From DASUXA01 sp036378155 (GTDB taxonomy: Bacteria > Actinomycetota > Actinomycetes > Mycobacteriales > Micromonosporaceae): 64,000 nucleotides of DNA. This document shows, in pieces, positions 1-8,201 of this stretch. Each line of letters starts with the position of its first letter. Positions within the stretch are counted from its first letter, which is position 1. The DNA lies in the NCBI GenBank assembly GCA_036378155.1, contig DASUXA010000009.1:1-64000 (forward strand). Direction: 5' to 3'. The notes beneath the pieces were generated by a model. That model had not been told where the DNA came from. It saw only the letters and a list, made by a program, of their open reading frames with translations, and did not search any database. Made by a program: the position numbers and the translations under genes.

Positions 1-148
1 GCGCTCGCCGTACGGCGACCGCACCCCCGTCCCCGGGGAGGCACCGACCGACGTCGCGACTCGCGCACCGTCGTCGATCGAACGGCTGGTATGTTCCGGG
101 CGGGGCGGCCCAGCCGTCGAGGCGATCGCGTCCACGGGGGAAAATTCG

Positions 149-835
149 ATGGTCCGGGTACTTGTCGTCGACGACCAGGTGTTGATCCGCGCCGGACTGG
201 CCGCGCTGATCCGGGCGGCGCCCGGTTTCGAGGTGGTCGGCGAAGCGTCGAACGGCAACGAAGCGGTGGCGCTGGCGGCCGGCACCAGACCGGACGTCAT
301 CCTCATGGACGTCCGCATGCCCGAGATGGGCGGCATCACCGCGACCCGCCGGATCCTCGACAACGCCCGGACCGACCCGCCCCGCATCCTCATGCTCACC
401 ACGTTCGACCTGGACGAGTACGTACTCGACGCGCTGCGCGCCGGAGCCAGCGGATTCCTGCTCAAGGACACCCCGCCCGAACGGCTGCTGCCGGCGATCC
501 AGATGGTCGCCGACGGCGACATGCTGTTCGCGCCGACCGTCACCCGGCGACTCGTCGAGGCGTACACCCAGCAGCCGGATACCGCCGAGCCCAGCCGCGC
601 CGACCTCGACGTGTTGACCGCGCGCGAGGTGGAGGTACTGCGCCTGGTCGCCACCGGTCTGTCCAATCCCGAAATCGCCCGCCACCTCATGGTCAGCGAG
701 GCGACGGTGAAGACGCACCTCAACCGCACCATGGCGAAGTTGAACCTGAGCAGCCGGGCGCAGGCGGTGGTCCTGGCGTACGAGGTCGGTCTGGTGCGCC
801 CCGGCGCGACCGCCGGGCTGCCCGCCAAGGGATGA
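149..835 (+). CDS. NarL/FixJ-family two-component response regulator
   Basis: Cytoplasmic DNA-binding response regulator of 228 residues. The receiver domain (about 1-120) has the acidic pair D8/D9, phospho-acceptor D54 in ILMDVRMPE, T84/T85 and K106. A LuxR-type helix-turn-helix follows at about 155-218 (LTAREVEVLRLVATGLSN). The length is normal for the family. The start follows GGGGGA seven bases upstream. The cognate histidine kinase is expected just upstream; the first 148 bases are open in several frames and do not show a recognisable kinase end, so the partner lies outside the window or is unlinked. The target genes are unknown. Confidence 0.93.
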   Translation: MVRVLVVDDQVLIRAGLAALIRAAPGFEVVGEASNGNEAVALAAGTRPDVILMDVRMPEMGGITATRRILDNARTDPPRILMLTTFDLDEYVLDALRAGASGFLLKDTPPERLLPAIQMVADGDMLFAPTVTRRLVEAYTQQPDTAEPSRADLDVLTAREVEVLRLVATGLSNPEIARHLMVSEATVKTHLNRTMAKLNLSSRAQAVVLAYEVGLVRPGATAGLPAKG

Positions 836-893
836 CCCGGCGTTCTCCACTGTGCCCCGTCGCTGGCGGCAGAGCGTAACCGCACACGTGTAA

Positions 894-907
894 CAGGTGT
901 CCACCTG
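894..907. promoter_or_regulatory. inverted repeat upstream of the Ser/Thr kinase
   Basis: CAGGTG-TC-CACCTG is a perfect 6-2-6 palindrome ending 15 bases before the GTG start of the kinase gene. A second small palindrome, ACACGTGT, lies just upstream. The position fits an operator. No binding protein can be named. Confidence 0.3.
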
Positions 908-922
908 GGCATATCACTTGCC

Positions 923-2443
923 GTGGACACGATGGCTTGTCTCGGTGATCGGTACCGGCTCGTGGAACGGGTCGGCTACGGCGGCATGTCCGTCGTTTGG
1001 CGTGCCCGCGACGAGGTGCTCAGCCGCGACGTCGCGGTGAAGCTGCTGAACCCGCGGCTGTCCGACGACGACGGGTCACGCACCCGGATCCGGTTGGAGG
1101 CGCTTGCCGCCGCCAGGTTGTCGCATCCGAACATCACCGCGGTGTACGACTACGGGCAGGCGACCGACGAGCGCGGGCGGACGGTGCCGTACGTGGTGAT
1201 GGAGTTCATCCACGGCAGGTCGCTCGCGGCGCGGTTGACGGACGGGCCGCTGCCGTGGCGTACCGCTGTGCGCGTGGTCGCCGAGGTCGCCGCGGCGCTC
1301 GCCGCCGCGCACGCCCGGGGCGTGGTACACCGCGACGTCAAACCCGCCAACGTGATGCTCACCGGGTGCGGCGCGAAGGTGCTCGACTTCGGTATCGCCG
1401 CCTCGATCGGGCAGCGCGAGGACGGCTCGACGGTGCTCGGTACCCCGGCGTACCTCGCGCCGGAACGGATCGCCGGACGTCCCGCCGAGCCGGCGACCGA
1501 CGTGTACGCGGTGGGACTGCTGCTGTACAAGGCGCTCACCGGCAGGCTGCCCTGGGAGGTCGGCTCCACCCCGGACATGCTGACCGCGCACCGGTACCGC
1601 GACCCGGACCCGCTGCCCCGCATCGCGGGCATGCCCCGCTGGGTTGGCGATCTGTGCCTGCGCTGCCTGGCGAAGCGCCCGGAGGACCGGCCGAGCGCCG
1701 AACAGGTGGCGACCCGACTGGCGCAGGCGGTGGGTGTGCAGGTACCGCTGCCCGGTGACGAGACGTTGACCGACGCGCTGCCGGTCGATCCGGCTACTCG
1801 GGCGGCACGACGGGGACGGGCGCTGCCGGCGGGGCTGGCGGTGTGGTACGACCGGCACCGGGTGCTCGCCAGGACCGCCGCTGCCGGTACCGCGCTCGGC
1901 GTGACCGGCGCGCTGGTCGCGGTCAGCGCGATCGGCGCGAAGTCCGACCTGGCGCACGGCGGCGGCGCGGTACAGGCGGCGTTCGGCGCCCAACCGGTGG
2001 GCTGCCAGGTGCGCTACGAGACCCGACGGGACTGGGGTACCGGCTTCGCGGTCGACCTGACCATCACGAACACCGGCGCGAGCCCGGTCAAGGACTGGAC
2101 GCTCACCTTCGACTTCCCGGGCGGGCAACGGGTCGTGAACGGGTCCGACGCACGCTGGGAGCAGTCCGCGAACCACGTCACGGTGCGTGACTCGGGCAGC
2201 GACGCGACGATCGCCCCGGGGAGCTCCACCACCGTCGCGTTCACCGGCAGCGCCGACGGCGCCAACCCCATGCCCACCACGTTCAAGCTGAACGGCAGCT
2301 CGTGCGAGCGGATCCTGGTGGGCGCGAGCGCCGCGCCGTCGCCTGCCGCCCCGGCGACCAAGGCGGGTACCCACGGCGGCGCGAAACCCGCCCCGCCCCC
2401 GCACGAGAAGGGCAAGGGCAAGGGCGGCAAGCACGACAAGTAG
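923..2443 (+). CDS. membrane Ser/Thr protein kinase with extracellular CBM2-like domain
   Basis: Hanks-type kinase of 506 residues. The catalytic domain spans about 10-270: glycine loop GYGGMSVV, Lys40 in VAVKLLN, catalytic loop HRDVKPAN near 135, LDFGIA near 153 and GTPAYLAPE. A juxtamembrane stretch and one transmembrane helix (about 313-338) lead to an outside domain at about 355-467 with the look of a family 2 cellulose/chitin-binding module: paired Cys, NTG, W-LTFDFPGGQ and the closing NGSSC. A Gly/Lys-rich tail follows. GTG at 923 or ATG at 932 could start it. The arrangement suggests a polysaccharide-sensing receptor kinase instead of the PASTA type; the ligand is inferred. Confidence 0.9.
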   Translation: MDTMACLGDRYRLVERVGYGGMSVVWRARDEVLSRDVAVKLLNPRLSDDDGSRTRIRLEALAAARLSHPNITAVYDYGQATDERGRTVPYVVMEFIHGRSLAARLTDGPLPWRTAVRVVAEVAAALAAAHARGVVHRDVKPANVMLTGCGAKVLDFGIAASIGQREDGSTVLGTPAYLAPERIAGRPAEPATDVYAVGLLLYKALTGRLPWEVGSTPDMLTAHRYRDPDPLPRIAGMPRWVGDLCLRCLAKRPEDRPSAEQVATRLAQAVGVQVPLPGDETLTDALPVDPATRAARRGRALPAGLAVWYDRHRVLARTAAAGTALGVTGALVAVSAIGAKSDLAHGGGAVQAAFGAQPVGCQVRYETRRDWGTGFAVDLTITNTGASPVKDWTLTFDFPGGQRVVNGSDARWEQSANHVTVRDSGSDATIAPGSSTTVAFTGSADGANPMPTTFKLNGSSCERILVGASAAPSPAAPATKAGTHGGAKPAPPPHEKGKGKGGKHDK

Positions 2444-2462
2444 GTCGGCAGGGTGCCGGCGC

Positions 2463-2517
2463 GCTCGACCGGTCGCGCCGGTTCAGCGGGACGGGTCGTG
2501 CTCAACCGGTCGCGCCG
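2463..2517. repeat. 18-bp direct repeat copying the 3' end of the DUF7144 gene
   Basis: GCTCGACCGGTCGCGCCG (2463-2480) matches GCTCAACCGGTCGCGCCG (2500-2517) at 17 of 18 bases. The second copy contains the stop codon and last codons of the minus-strand gene that ends at 2502; the first copy lies just beyond that stop. Confidence 0.7.
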
Positions 2518-2909
2518 CGCGGCGGTACCACCAGCGCGTAGATGACCAGCACGCACAGCCCGATCACGATGAGCGACCAGAACGGGGCGGCTGCCAGGAA
2601 CAGCAGTTGTACCAGCGCAGCCAGGGACGCGAGGGCGACGCCGCCCCAGCGCGCCGCGTCCACCCCGGCGAGCACGCCGAGCCCGACCACCACCTGGACC
2701 ACGCCGAGGACGAGCAGGAACCAGCCCCAGCCGGTGAGGTTCATCAGCAGCAACTGGTCGCCGTTCACCACGAAGTACCGGTGGCGCACCAGCGCGACCA
2801 GCCCGTCCACGGTGTTGAACGCCCCGACCAGGACGGCGAGGATCCCGGCGAAGGTCAGCCAGCCGGAGACCGGACCGGTCACGGTACGGCCGCGCATGAC
2901 GCTGCTCAT
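2502..2909 (-). CDS. small DUF7144-like integral membrane protein
   Basis: 135 residues with four hydrophobic helices and short loops: PVSGWLTFAGILAVLVGAF, a W-rich middle segment GWGWFLLVLGVVQVVVG, and two more C-terminal helices. It resembles actinobacterial DUF7144 proteins of unknown function. A GTG nine codons upstream could extend it, but ATG at 2909 is preceded by GGGGGTG at good spacing and is preferred. It is convergent with the kinase gene. No functional residue is evident. Confidence 0.75.
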   Translation of the reverse strand: MSSVMRGRTVTGPVSGWLTFAGILAVLVGAFNTVDGLVALVRHRYFVVNGDQLLLMNLTGWGWFLLVLGVVQVVVGLGVLAGVDAARWGGVALASLAALVQLLFLAAAPFWSLIVIGLCVLVIYALVVPPRGATG

Positions 2910-3052
2910 CGCACCCCCATCCCACGGTGAGGGCACAGCCTATGACGGCGTTCGTAGCGATGCGCGCGTTTCGCCGGGTCGGCAAGAGGCAGGTCGGCGA
3001 ACCCGCCCGGCGCTGACCGGGGTCGGGTGAGCGTCACCCGACCCCGGTGGTG

Positions 3053-4279
3053 TCAGCCGCGAGCCTGGGCGAGCGCCTGCGCCAACCGGTCGACCGCCCA
3101 GTCGATCTCCTCGTCGGTGATGACCAGCGGCGGGGCGAGCCGGATCGTCGACCCGTGGGTGTCCTTGGCGAGCACCCCGAGCGTCAACAGCCGCTCGCAT
3201 GCCTCCCGCCCGGTCATCAGCGTCGGATCGATGTCCACCCCGGCCCACAGACCGCGCCCGCGTACCGCGACCACGCCCTGCCCGATCAGGTCGCGCAGTC
3301 GCCGGTGCAGGTGGGCGCCGAGAGTCCGGGCGCGCTGCTGGTACTCCCCGGTCCGCAGCAGCCCGACGACCGCGCGACCGACCGCGCAGGCGAGCGGGTT
3401 GCCGCCGAACGTCGAGCCGTGCTGCCCGGGACGCAGGACGCCGAGGACGTCGCGGTCGCCGACCACAGCCGAGACCGGTACCACACCGCCGCCGAGCGCC
3501 TTGCCCAACAGGTACATGTCCGGCACCACGTTCTCGTCGTCGCAGGCGAACGTGCTGCCGGTCCGCCCCAACCCGGACTGGATCTCGTCGGCGACGAACA
3601 GCACCCGGTTCGCCGTACACAGCTCGCGAACCCCGGCGAGGTAGCCGGCGGGAGGCACGATCACGCCCGCCTCGCCCTGGATCGGCTCGATCAGTACCGC
3701 CACCGTGGTGTCGTCGATCGCCTCCGCCATCGCGGACAGGTCGCCGTACGGGACGATCCGAAAGCCCGGCGTGTACGGACCGTAGTCGTCGTGGGCGTCG
3801 GGATCGGTGGAGAAGCTGACGATGGTCGTGGTGCGACCGTGGAAGTTGTTCTCGGCGACCACGATCGTCGCCTGCCCGTCCGGTACGCCCTTGACCCGGT
3901 ACCCCCACTTGCGGGCGACCTTGATCGCGCTCTCCACCGCCTCCGCGCCGGTGTTCATCGGCAGCACGAGGTCCTTGCCGCACAGCTGCGCGAGCTCGTG
4001 ACAGAACGGCCCGAACTGGTCGTTGTCGAAGGCGCGGCTGGTGAGCGTCACCCGGTCGAGCTGGGCGTGCGCGGCGGCGATGATCACCGGGTTGCGGTGA
4101 CCGAAGTTGAGCGCCGAGTAGCCGGCGAGGCAGTCGAGGTACCGCCGGGCGTCCACGTCGGTCACCCAGGCGCCCTCCGCCTCGGCGATCACCACCGGCA
4201 ACGGGTGGTAGTTGTGCGTGGTCCAGGTGTCCGACTCGGCCAACGCCGCGCTGGTTCGATCCACGTTCACAATGGTCAT
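3053..4279 (-). CDS. rocD: ornithine--oxo-acid aminotransferase
   Basis: PLP-dependent class III aminotransferase of 408 residues that would convert ornithine and 2-oxoglutarate to glutamate semialdehyde and glutamate in arginine catabolism. Visible marks are NTGAEAVESAIK (110-120), the ADEIQSGLGRTG cofactor loop with D231, and the Schiff-base K260 in LLGKALGGG. ATG at 4279 overlaps the ddaH stop in an ATGA tetranucleotide and has GGAGG upstream; a longer form starting nine codons earlier is possible but would lie deeper inside ddaH. Co-translation with ddaH supports the assignment. Length is usual for the family. Confidence 0.95.
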   Translation of the reverse strand: MTIVNVDRTSAALAESDTWTTHNYHPLPVVIAEAEGAWVTDVDARRYLDCLAGYSALNFGHRNPVIIAAAHAQLDRVTLTSRAFDNDQFGPFCHELAQLCGKDLVLPMNTGAEAVESAIKVARKWGYRVKGVPDGQATIVVAENNFHGRTTTIVSFSTDPDAHDDYGPYTPGFRIVPYGDLSAMAEAIDDTTVAVLIEPIQGEAGVIVPPAGYLAGVRELCTANRVLFVADEIQSGLGRTGSTFACDDENVVPDMYLLGKALGGGVVPVSAVVGDRDVLGVLRPGQHGSTFGGNPLACAVGRAVVGLLRTGEYQQRARTLGAHLHRRLRDLIGQGVVAVRGRGLWAGVDIDPTLMTGREACERLLTLGVLAKDTHGSTIRLAPPLVITDEEIDWAVDRLAQALAQARG

Positions 4280-5067
4280 CCTCGTACCTCCAGCGTGCAG
4301 CACTTCGGCCCACCGCCAGCCTTACGCAGTTCCGACATGTCGACCGGCACCGGCTCGTACCCGCGCGCCGCCACCTGGGTGGCCAGCCCGGCGGCCTGCG
4401 CCGGCAGTACCACGTGCCGCCCGTCGCTGACCGCGTTGAGGCCGAACACCTCGGCGTCCTCGACGGTCGCGATGATCGCGTCCGGGAACAGTTGGCGCAG
4501 GACCGCCCGGCTGCCCGGGGAGAACGCCTCGGGCAGGTACGCGACCAGGTCCGGTCCGAGCACGCACAGCGCCGTGTCCAGGTGGTAGAAGCGCGGGTCC
4601 ACGAGTCGCAGGGTGATCACCGGTCGCCCGAAGATCTCCTGCGCTTCGCTGTGCGCGGCGTGCTCGGTGCGGAAGCCGGTACCGGCGAGCAGGTACCGCC
4701 CGGCGAGCAGCAGGTCGCCTTCGCCCTCGTTGATCTCCTTCGGCGCGTGCGTGACGAAGCCGGCGCGCTCGAACCAGGTCAGGTACGCCGGACCCTCGGG
4801 CGCGCGCTCCGGGTGGCGGAACTGCGCGCCCAGCACGACCCCGTCGACCACGGTCGCGCCGTTCGCGGCGAAGACCATGTCCGGCAGTCCCGGTATCGGG
4901 TCGATGAGGTCGACGGCGTGCCCGAGGGACAGGTACGTCTCGTACAGCGTCGTCCACTGCCGCACCGCGAGGTCGACGTCGACCGGTCCGGTCGGGTCCA
5001 TCCACGGGTTGATCGAATAGTCCACGGCGAAGTACGTCGGTCGGCACATGAGGTATCGCCGGCTCAT
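4276..5067 (-). CDS. ddaH: dimethylarginine dimethylaminohydrolase (dimethylargininase)
   Basis: Guanidino-group hydrolase of 263 residues in the arginine deiminase superfamily; it would release citrulline and (di)methylamine from methylarginines. Family catalytic elements are visible: GEGD at 115-118, FYHLDT with H162 and D164, and the C-terminal KCCTLE with the nucleophile at Cys256/257. It is first in a two-gene operon with rocD and overlaps it by 4 nt. This pair is common in actinomycetes, often beside an Lrp/AsnC regulator; none is adjacent here. The exact substrate (methylarginine or arginine) cannot be settled by sequence. Confidence 0.9.
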   Translation of the reverse strand: MSRRYLMCRPTYFAVDYSINPWMDPTGPVDVDLAVRQWTTLYETYLSLGHAVDLIDPIPGLPDMVFAANGATVVDGVVLGAQFRHPERAPEGPAYLTWFERAGFVTHAPKEINEGEGDLLLAGRYLLAGTGFRTEHAAHSEAQEIFGRPVITLRLVDPRFYHLDTALCVLGPDLVAYLPEAFSPGSRAVLRQLFPDAIIATVEDAEVFGLNAVSDGRHVVLPAQAAGLATQVAARGYEPVPVDMSELRKAGGGPKCCTLEVRG

Positions 5068-5188
5068 TCAGCCTCCTGGTCTGTCGATCACCGGCCGGAT
5101 CGGCGCCGGTAACCCGGCGCTACGGCCTGTAATGAACCTAGGAGGGACGAGACCGACGTTCCATTGTCAGATCTTGCTTGCTGGCGAC

Positions 5189-5229
5189 GATTCGTTGCGC
5201 AGTACGGCGAGAAACAACGGATTCGTTGC
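5189..5229. promoter_or_regulatory. spaced direct repeat upstream of ddaH-rocD
   Basis: GATTCGTTGC occurs at 5189-5198 and again at 5220-5229, a 31-bp period (about three helical turns). The second copy is part of a palindromic CAACGGATTCGTTG. It lies in the 169-base gap upstream of ddaH and is AT-richer than its surroundings. It is a candidate operator for an Lrp-like or other repeat-binding regulator. Confidence 0.4.
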
Positions 5230-5236
5230 TTCGGCA

Positions 5237-5452
5237 CTACATCAGCTCACGCCAGCCGTCGTCGACCGAGATCAGCGCCTGGACGCGGTCGAGCGCCGCG
5301 TCCTCGTCGTCGTACTCCCGCCAGGCGCTGCGCCCCTCGGCGCCGCCCTGACGGATCTCGATCAACCAGCGACCGGCGTCCTCGTACAGCAGGACGTCGC
5401 GGCGGGCCATCCGCCCCCACGACCCGTTCCACCAGTGCTTGCGTCGTTCCAT
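5237..5452 (-). CDS. small hypothetical protein
   Basis: A 71-residue frame from ATG 5452, or 57 residues from ATG 5410. The downstream ATG has the better ribosome site (GGGGGCGG directly upstream). The conserved-looking core is RRDVLLYEDAGRWLIEIRQ followed by an acidic region rich in Trp and Asp, with no signal or membrane segment. The beta-strand-like RWLIEIR pattern looks like real protein rather than a shadow frame. No family was recognised. It sits between the ddaH promoter and the STAS gene on the same strand. Confidence 0.6.
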   Translation of the reverse strand: MERRKHWWNGSWGRMARRDVLLYEDAGRWLIEIRQGGAEGRSAWREYDDEDAALDRVQALISVDDGWRELM

Positions 5453-5502
5453 GCCGCCATTCGAACACATGTACGAGCATGGACGCGGGCGACCCTCCGC
5501 GG

Positions 5503-5847
5503 TCAGTCCGCGGGACTCGGCTCGGGCTCCTGCCCGAACAGGTCGGCGAGACCCACCCTGGTCAACCGCGCCGCGAGTTGCCCGTGCAGCCCGGCGAGCG
5601 ACATCCGTCCCCCGTGACGACGCGCCGCGTTCCACAGCGTCACCAGGGCGGACATGCCGGACGAGTCACAGAATCCGACCCGGGAGACGTCCACGACGAG
5701 CCGGACCCGCCCCTCGTCGAGGAGGGTGTCTCCAGCCTTGTGCAACGGGGTGACCGTCCCGTACTCAAGGTCTCCGATGAGCACGATCGAAGCGGATTCC
5801 CGGTCTGGCCGGGCGATCTCGACCCGCAACTCGCCTGGCGGCGGCAT
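5503..5847 (-). CDS. STAS-domain anti-sigma factor antagonist
   Basis: A 114-residue single-domain STAS protein of the SpoIIAA/RsbV type. The phospho-site region is VGFCDSSGMSAL with Ser62/Ser63, preceded by the typical strand LVVDVSRV. It would bind an RsbW-like kinase to free an alternative sigma factor. The frame is open further upstream, but ATG 5847 has GGAAGGA at ideal spacing and gives the normal family length. No cognate kinase is adjacent; the STAS-ATPase fusion at 30829-31560 is the only related gene in the window. Confidence 0.85.
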   Translation of the reverse strand: MPPPGELRVEIARPDRESASIVLIGDLEYGTVTPLHKAGDTLLDEGRVRLVVDVSRVGFCDSSGMSALVTLWNAARRHGGRMSLAGLHGQLAARLTRVGLADLFGQEPEPSPAD

Positions 5848-6014
5848 GGTTCCTTCCCGACACGAGGTGTTGCCGGACATCCAATGGGCGGGATCCGGTC
5901 CGGGTATCGTAGCGCGGCCCACGGCCCGCCGCAGATCAGCGTACGAACGCCGGCCGGGACGGGCAGCCGGGACGCCGGCCGGGCTAGCGTGGGTGGTGGA
6001 CGAAGGAGGCTGCC

Positions 6015-6542
6015 ATGGGAGTGCACCGGCTCAACCACGCCGTGCTCTACGTCACCGACCTGTCCCGCAGCGTCGCCTTCTACACCGAGGTGCTCGGTTT
6101 CCGTCCGGTACCGATGACTCCCGACGGATTCCACGGGGCGGCGTTCCTGCGCGCCCCGGACTCGACCAACGACCACGACCTCGGTCTGTTCGAACTCGGC
6201 GCGACAGCGGCGCCGTCGCCCGCCGGGCGCGGCGTGGTCGGTCTGTACCACCTCGCCTGGGAGGTCGACACGCTCGCCGAACTCGAACGCCTCGCGCACC
6301 GCCTGGCGGACGCGGGCGCGCTGGTCGGCGCGTCCGACCACGGCACCACGAAGAGCCTGTACGCCCGCGACCCGGACGGTCTGGAGTTCGAGGTGGTCTG
6401 GATGGTGCCCGCCGACCTGCTCGACGACGAGGCGCTCGCCGCGCGCAAGCGGATCCAGCCCCTCGACCTCGAGCGGGAGAAGCAGCGGTACGGCGAGCAC
6501 ACCCGCGGCGGCGTCGGCATCTCGGTACCCGCCGCCCGCTGA
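6015..6542 (+). CDS. VOC-superfamily dioxygenase-like protein
   Basis: 175 residues with two glyoxalase/extradiol-dioxygenase half-modules. Likely metal ligands are H8 (LNHAVLYVTD), the His in YHLAWEVD and the Glu in LEFEVVWM. A short C-terminal extension (LEREKQRYGEHTRGGVG) is typical of catechol-2,3-dioxygenase-like annotations. The start follows GAAGGAGG. It is followed by the DUF2630 gene after 38 bases. The substrate cannot be inferred. Confidence 0.85.
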   Translation: MGVHRLNHAVLYVTDLSRSVAFYTEVLGFRPVPMTPDGFHGAAFLRAPDSTNDHDLGLFELGATAAPSPAGRGVVGLYHLAWEVDTLAELERLAHRLADAGALVGASDHGTTKSLYARDPDGLEFEVVWMVPADLLDDEALAARKRIQPLDLEREKQRYGEHTRGGVGISVPAAR

Positions 6543-6580
6543 CCGCGGCAGCGGCTCACCCGGTGTGCGAGGCTGCAGTG

Positions 6581-6826
6581 ATGGACGACAAGTCGATCCT
6601 GGACCACATCAACGAACTCGTGGACGAGGAGCACGTGCTGCGCGGCAGGCTGCAACGGGGCGAGATCTCCTCGGACGAGGAGCACGCCCGGCTGCGCGAG
6701 GTCGAGAACTCCCTGGACCAGTGCTGGGACCTGCTCCGTCGCCGCCGCGCCACGCGGGACACCGGCGGCGACCCGAACGACGTCGCGGCGCGACCGGTCG
6801 GCGAGGTCGAGGGCTACCTGCAGTAG
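6581..6826 (+). CDS. DUF2630 family protein
   Basis: 81 residues and mostly charged: DDKSILDHINELVDEEHVLR opens a helical hairpin, then LREVENSLDQCWDLLRRRRA, as in the actinobacterial DUF2630 family of unknown function. A predicted coiled-coil-like small cytoplasmic protein. It lies 38 bases after the VOC gene and is probably co-transcribed. The length is typical. Confidence 0.85.
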   Translation: MDDKSILDHINELVDEEHVLRGRLQRGEISSDEEHARLREVENSLDQCWDLLRRRRATRDTGGDPNDVAARPVGEVEGYLQ

Positions 6827-6881
6827 CGCCGACCGGCACGGGTCGCGGCGCGGCTTCGCCACCCGCCGACCACGTCGCCGC

Positions 6882-7868
6882 TCAGAGCGGCAGCACACAC
6901 GCCGGGCTGGGTACCGCCAGCGCCGGGCCGGCGATCTCCGGGATCCCGGTCGCCGGGTCGACGCGCAGCACCACCACGCTGTGCGAGCGCTGATTCGCGA
7001 CGTACAGGTGGTCGCCGATCAGGGCGAGATGCCTCGGCCAGTGCCCGCCGCCCGTCACCTCGCCGACGAACCTCGGGCACTCCCGGTCCAGCGCGAACAC
7101 CGCCACCGTGTCGGGTCCCCGGTTGGCGACGTACAGGAACCGGCCGTCGGGCGAGACGACGATCTCCGACGGGTGGCACTCGACGCTCGAGGTGGTCGTC
7201 GGCACCCGGCTGATGTGGGCGCCGTCGGCGAGCCGGTACGAGGTGACGCAGGCGTCGTACTCGCCCACCACGTGGACCACCCCGTCCACCACCACGAGAT
7301 GCCGGGGACCGCTGCCCGGCGGCATCGCGCGCGCCCCTGCCGGGACCAGCCGACCGTCCTCGCTCAGCGTGTACCGGAACACCGCGTCCGCGCCCAGGTC
7401 GACGGCGAGCACCGAACCGTCCCGGTGGACGTACGCCATGTGGGCGTGCGGTTCGCCCCGCTCCGCGTGGTGCCGGACGATGTCGGTGCGCCACACCGGC
7501 GCCCCGATCTCGTCGAGCTGGTGGACGCACACGGTGCCGGAGCCGTACTCGGCGGTGATCAGCCAGCCGTCCGGGTGTACCGCGAGGTGGCAGGGCAGGC
7601 TGCCGCCGGTGGTCGCCGCGCCGAGCAGGACCGGCGGCTCCCCGTCGTGGATCGACCAGGCGCGCACCGCGCCCTGCTCGGTCTCGTTCACCGCGTACAC
7701 CACCGGCAGGCTGGGATGCCGGACCAGCCAGCTCGGCGACGGCGTCGGGATCGCGGCTCCGCCGCCGGTCAGCGTCCCGGTGTCCGGGTCGCGCCACGCC
7801 GCGACGACGCCCTGACCCTCGCCCCCGGCACCGGCGGTGTAGCAGCCGACCCAGACCAGCCCGTTCAG
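6882..7868 (-). CDS. lactonase-family seven-bladed beta-propeller protein, probable CTG start
   Basis: A 328-residue YbhE/6-phosphogluconolactonase-like propeller (PDGRFLYVANRGPDTVAVF, GPRHLVVVDG, GHWPRHLALIGDHLYVANQ). The family-typical N-terminus GLVWVGCYTAGAGGEGQG is encoded upstream of the first ATG/GTG/TTG in frame, the GTG at 7703, which would cut off the first blade. The frame runs cleanly up to CTG at 7868. That CTG forms a CTGA overlap with the stop of the upstream gene, just like the ATGA/GTGA couplings elsewhere in the window. A CTG start with translational coupling is therefore the best model; a truncated protein starting at 7703 is the alternative. Confidence 0.85.
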   Translation of the reverse strand: MNGLVWVGCYTAGAGGEGQGVVAAWRDPDTGTLTGGGAAIPTPSPSWLVRHPSLPVVYAVNETEQGAVRAWSIHDGEPPVLLGAATTGGSLPCHLAVHPDGWLITAEYGSGTVCVHQLDEIGAPVWRTDIVRHHAERGEPHAHMAYVHRDGSVLAVDLGADAVFRYTLSEDGRLVPAGARAMPPGSGPRHLVVVDGVVHVVGEYDACVTSYRLADGAHISRVPTTTSSVECHPSEIVVSPDGRFLYVANRGPDTVAVFALDRECPRFVGEVTGGGHWPRHLALIGDHLYVANQRSHSVVVLRVDPATGIPEIAGPALAVPSPACVLPL

Positions 7869-8170
7869 GCCGCCACCCGCTCCCGCGCCCAGCCGGTCAC
7901 CTTGCGTTCGGCGACGAACGACATCACCGGGATGGTGCCGGCGAGCATCACCAGCACGGTACGCACCGCCGACCAGCGGCTGCGCACGGCGAGGTCGAAC
8001 GTGACGGCGAGATACACGATGTACAGGAAACCGTGGATCGGTCCGACGATCTCGACCAGCGCCGGATTGTGGGCGACGTACTTTAGCGGCATCGCGACGA
8101 ACACCAGAAGCAACAGCCAGACACCAACCACCCAGGCAACCACCCGGTACCGCGTCAGCGCTCCGCCCAC
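7865..8170 (-). CDS. DUF3817 integral membrane protein
   Basis: 101 residues with three membrane helices: YRVVAWVVGVWLLLLVFVAM, the conserved middle PIHGFLYIVYLAVTFDL, and TVLVMLAGTIPVMSFVAE ahead of a basic tail. This pattern matches DUF3817, found across actinomycetes next to a small membrane protein gene, as here. Its stop overlaps the presumed CTG start of the lactonase gene. The function is unknown. Confidence 0.88.
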   Translation of the reverse strand: MGGALTRYRVVAWVVGVWLLLLVFVAMPLKYVAHNPALVEIVGPIHGFLYIVYLAVTFDLAVRSRWSAVRTVLVMLAGTIPVMSFVAERKVTGWARERVAA

Positions 8171-8201
8171 CGGACCTCCTCGCCCTCGTTCGATTCCCCG
8201 G

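Noticed and set aside
1..148. Possible 3' end of a histidine kinase gene upstream of the response regulator
   Set aside because: All frames are low-complexity and no ATPase G-box or family-typical end is visible; too short to support a call.
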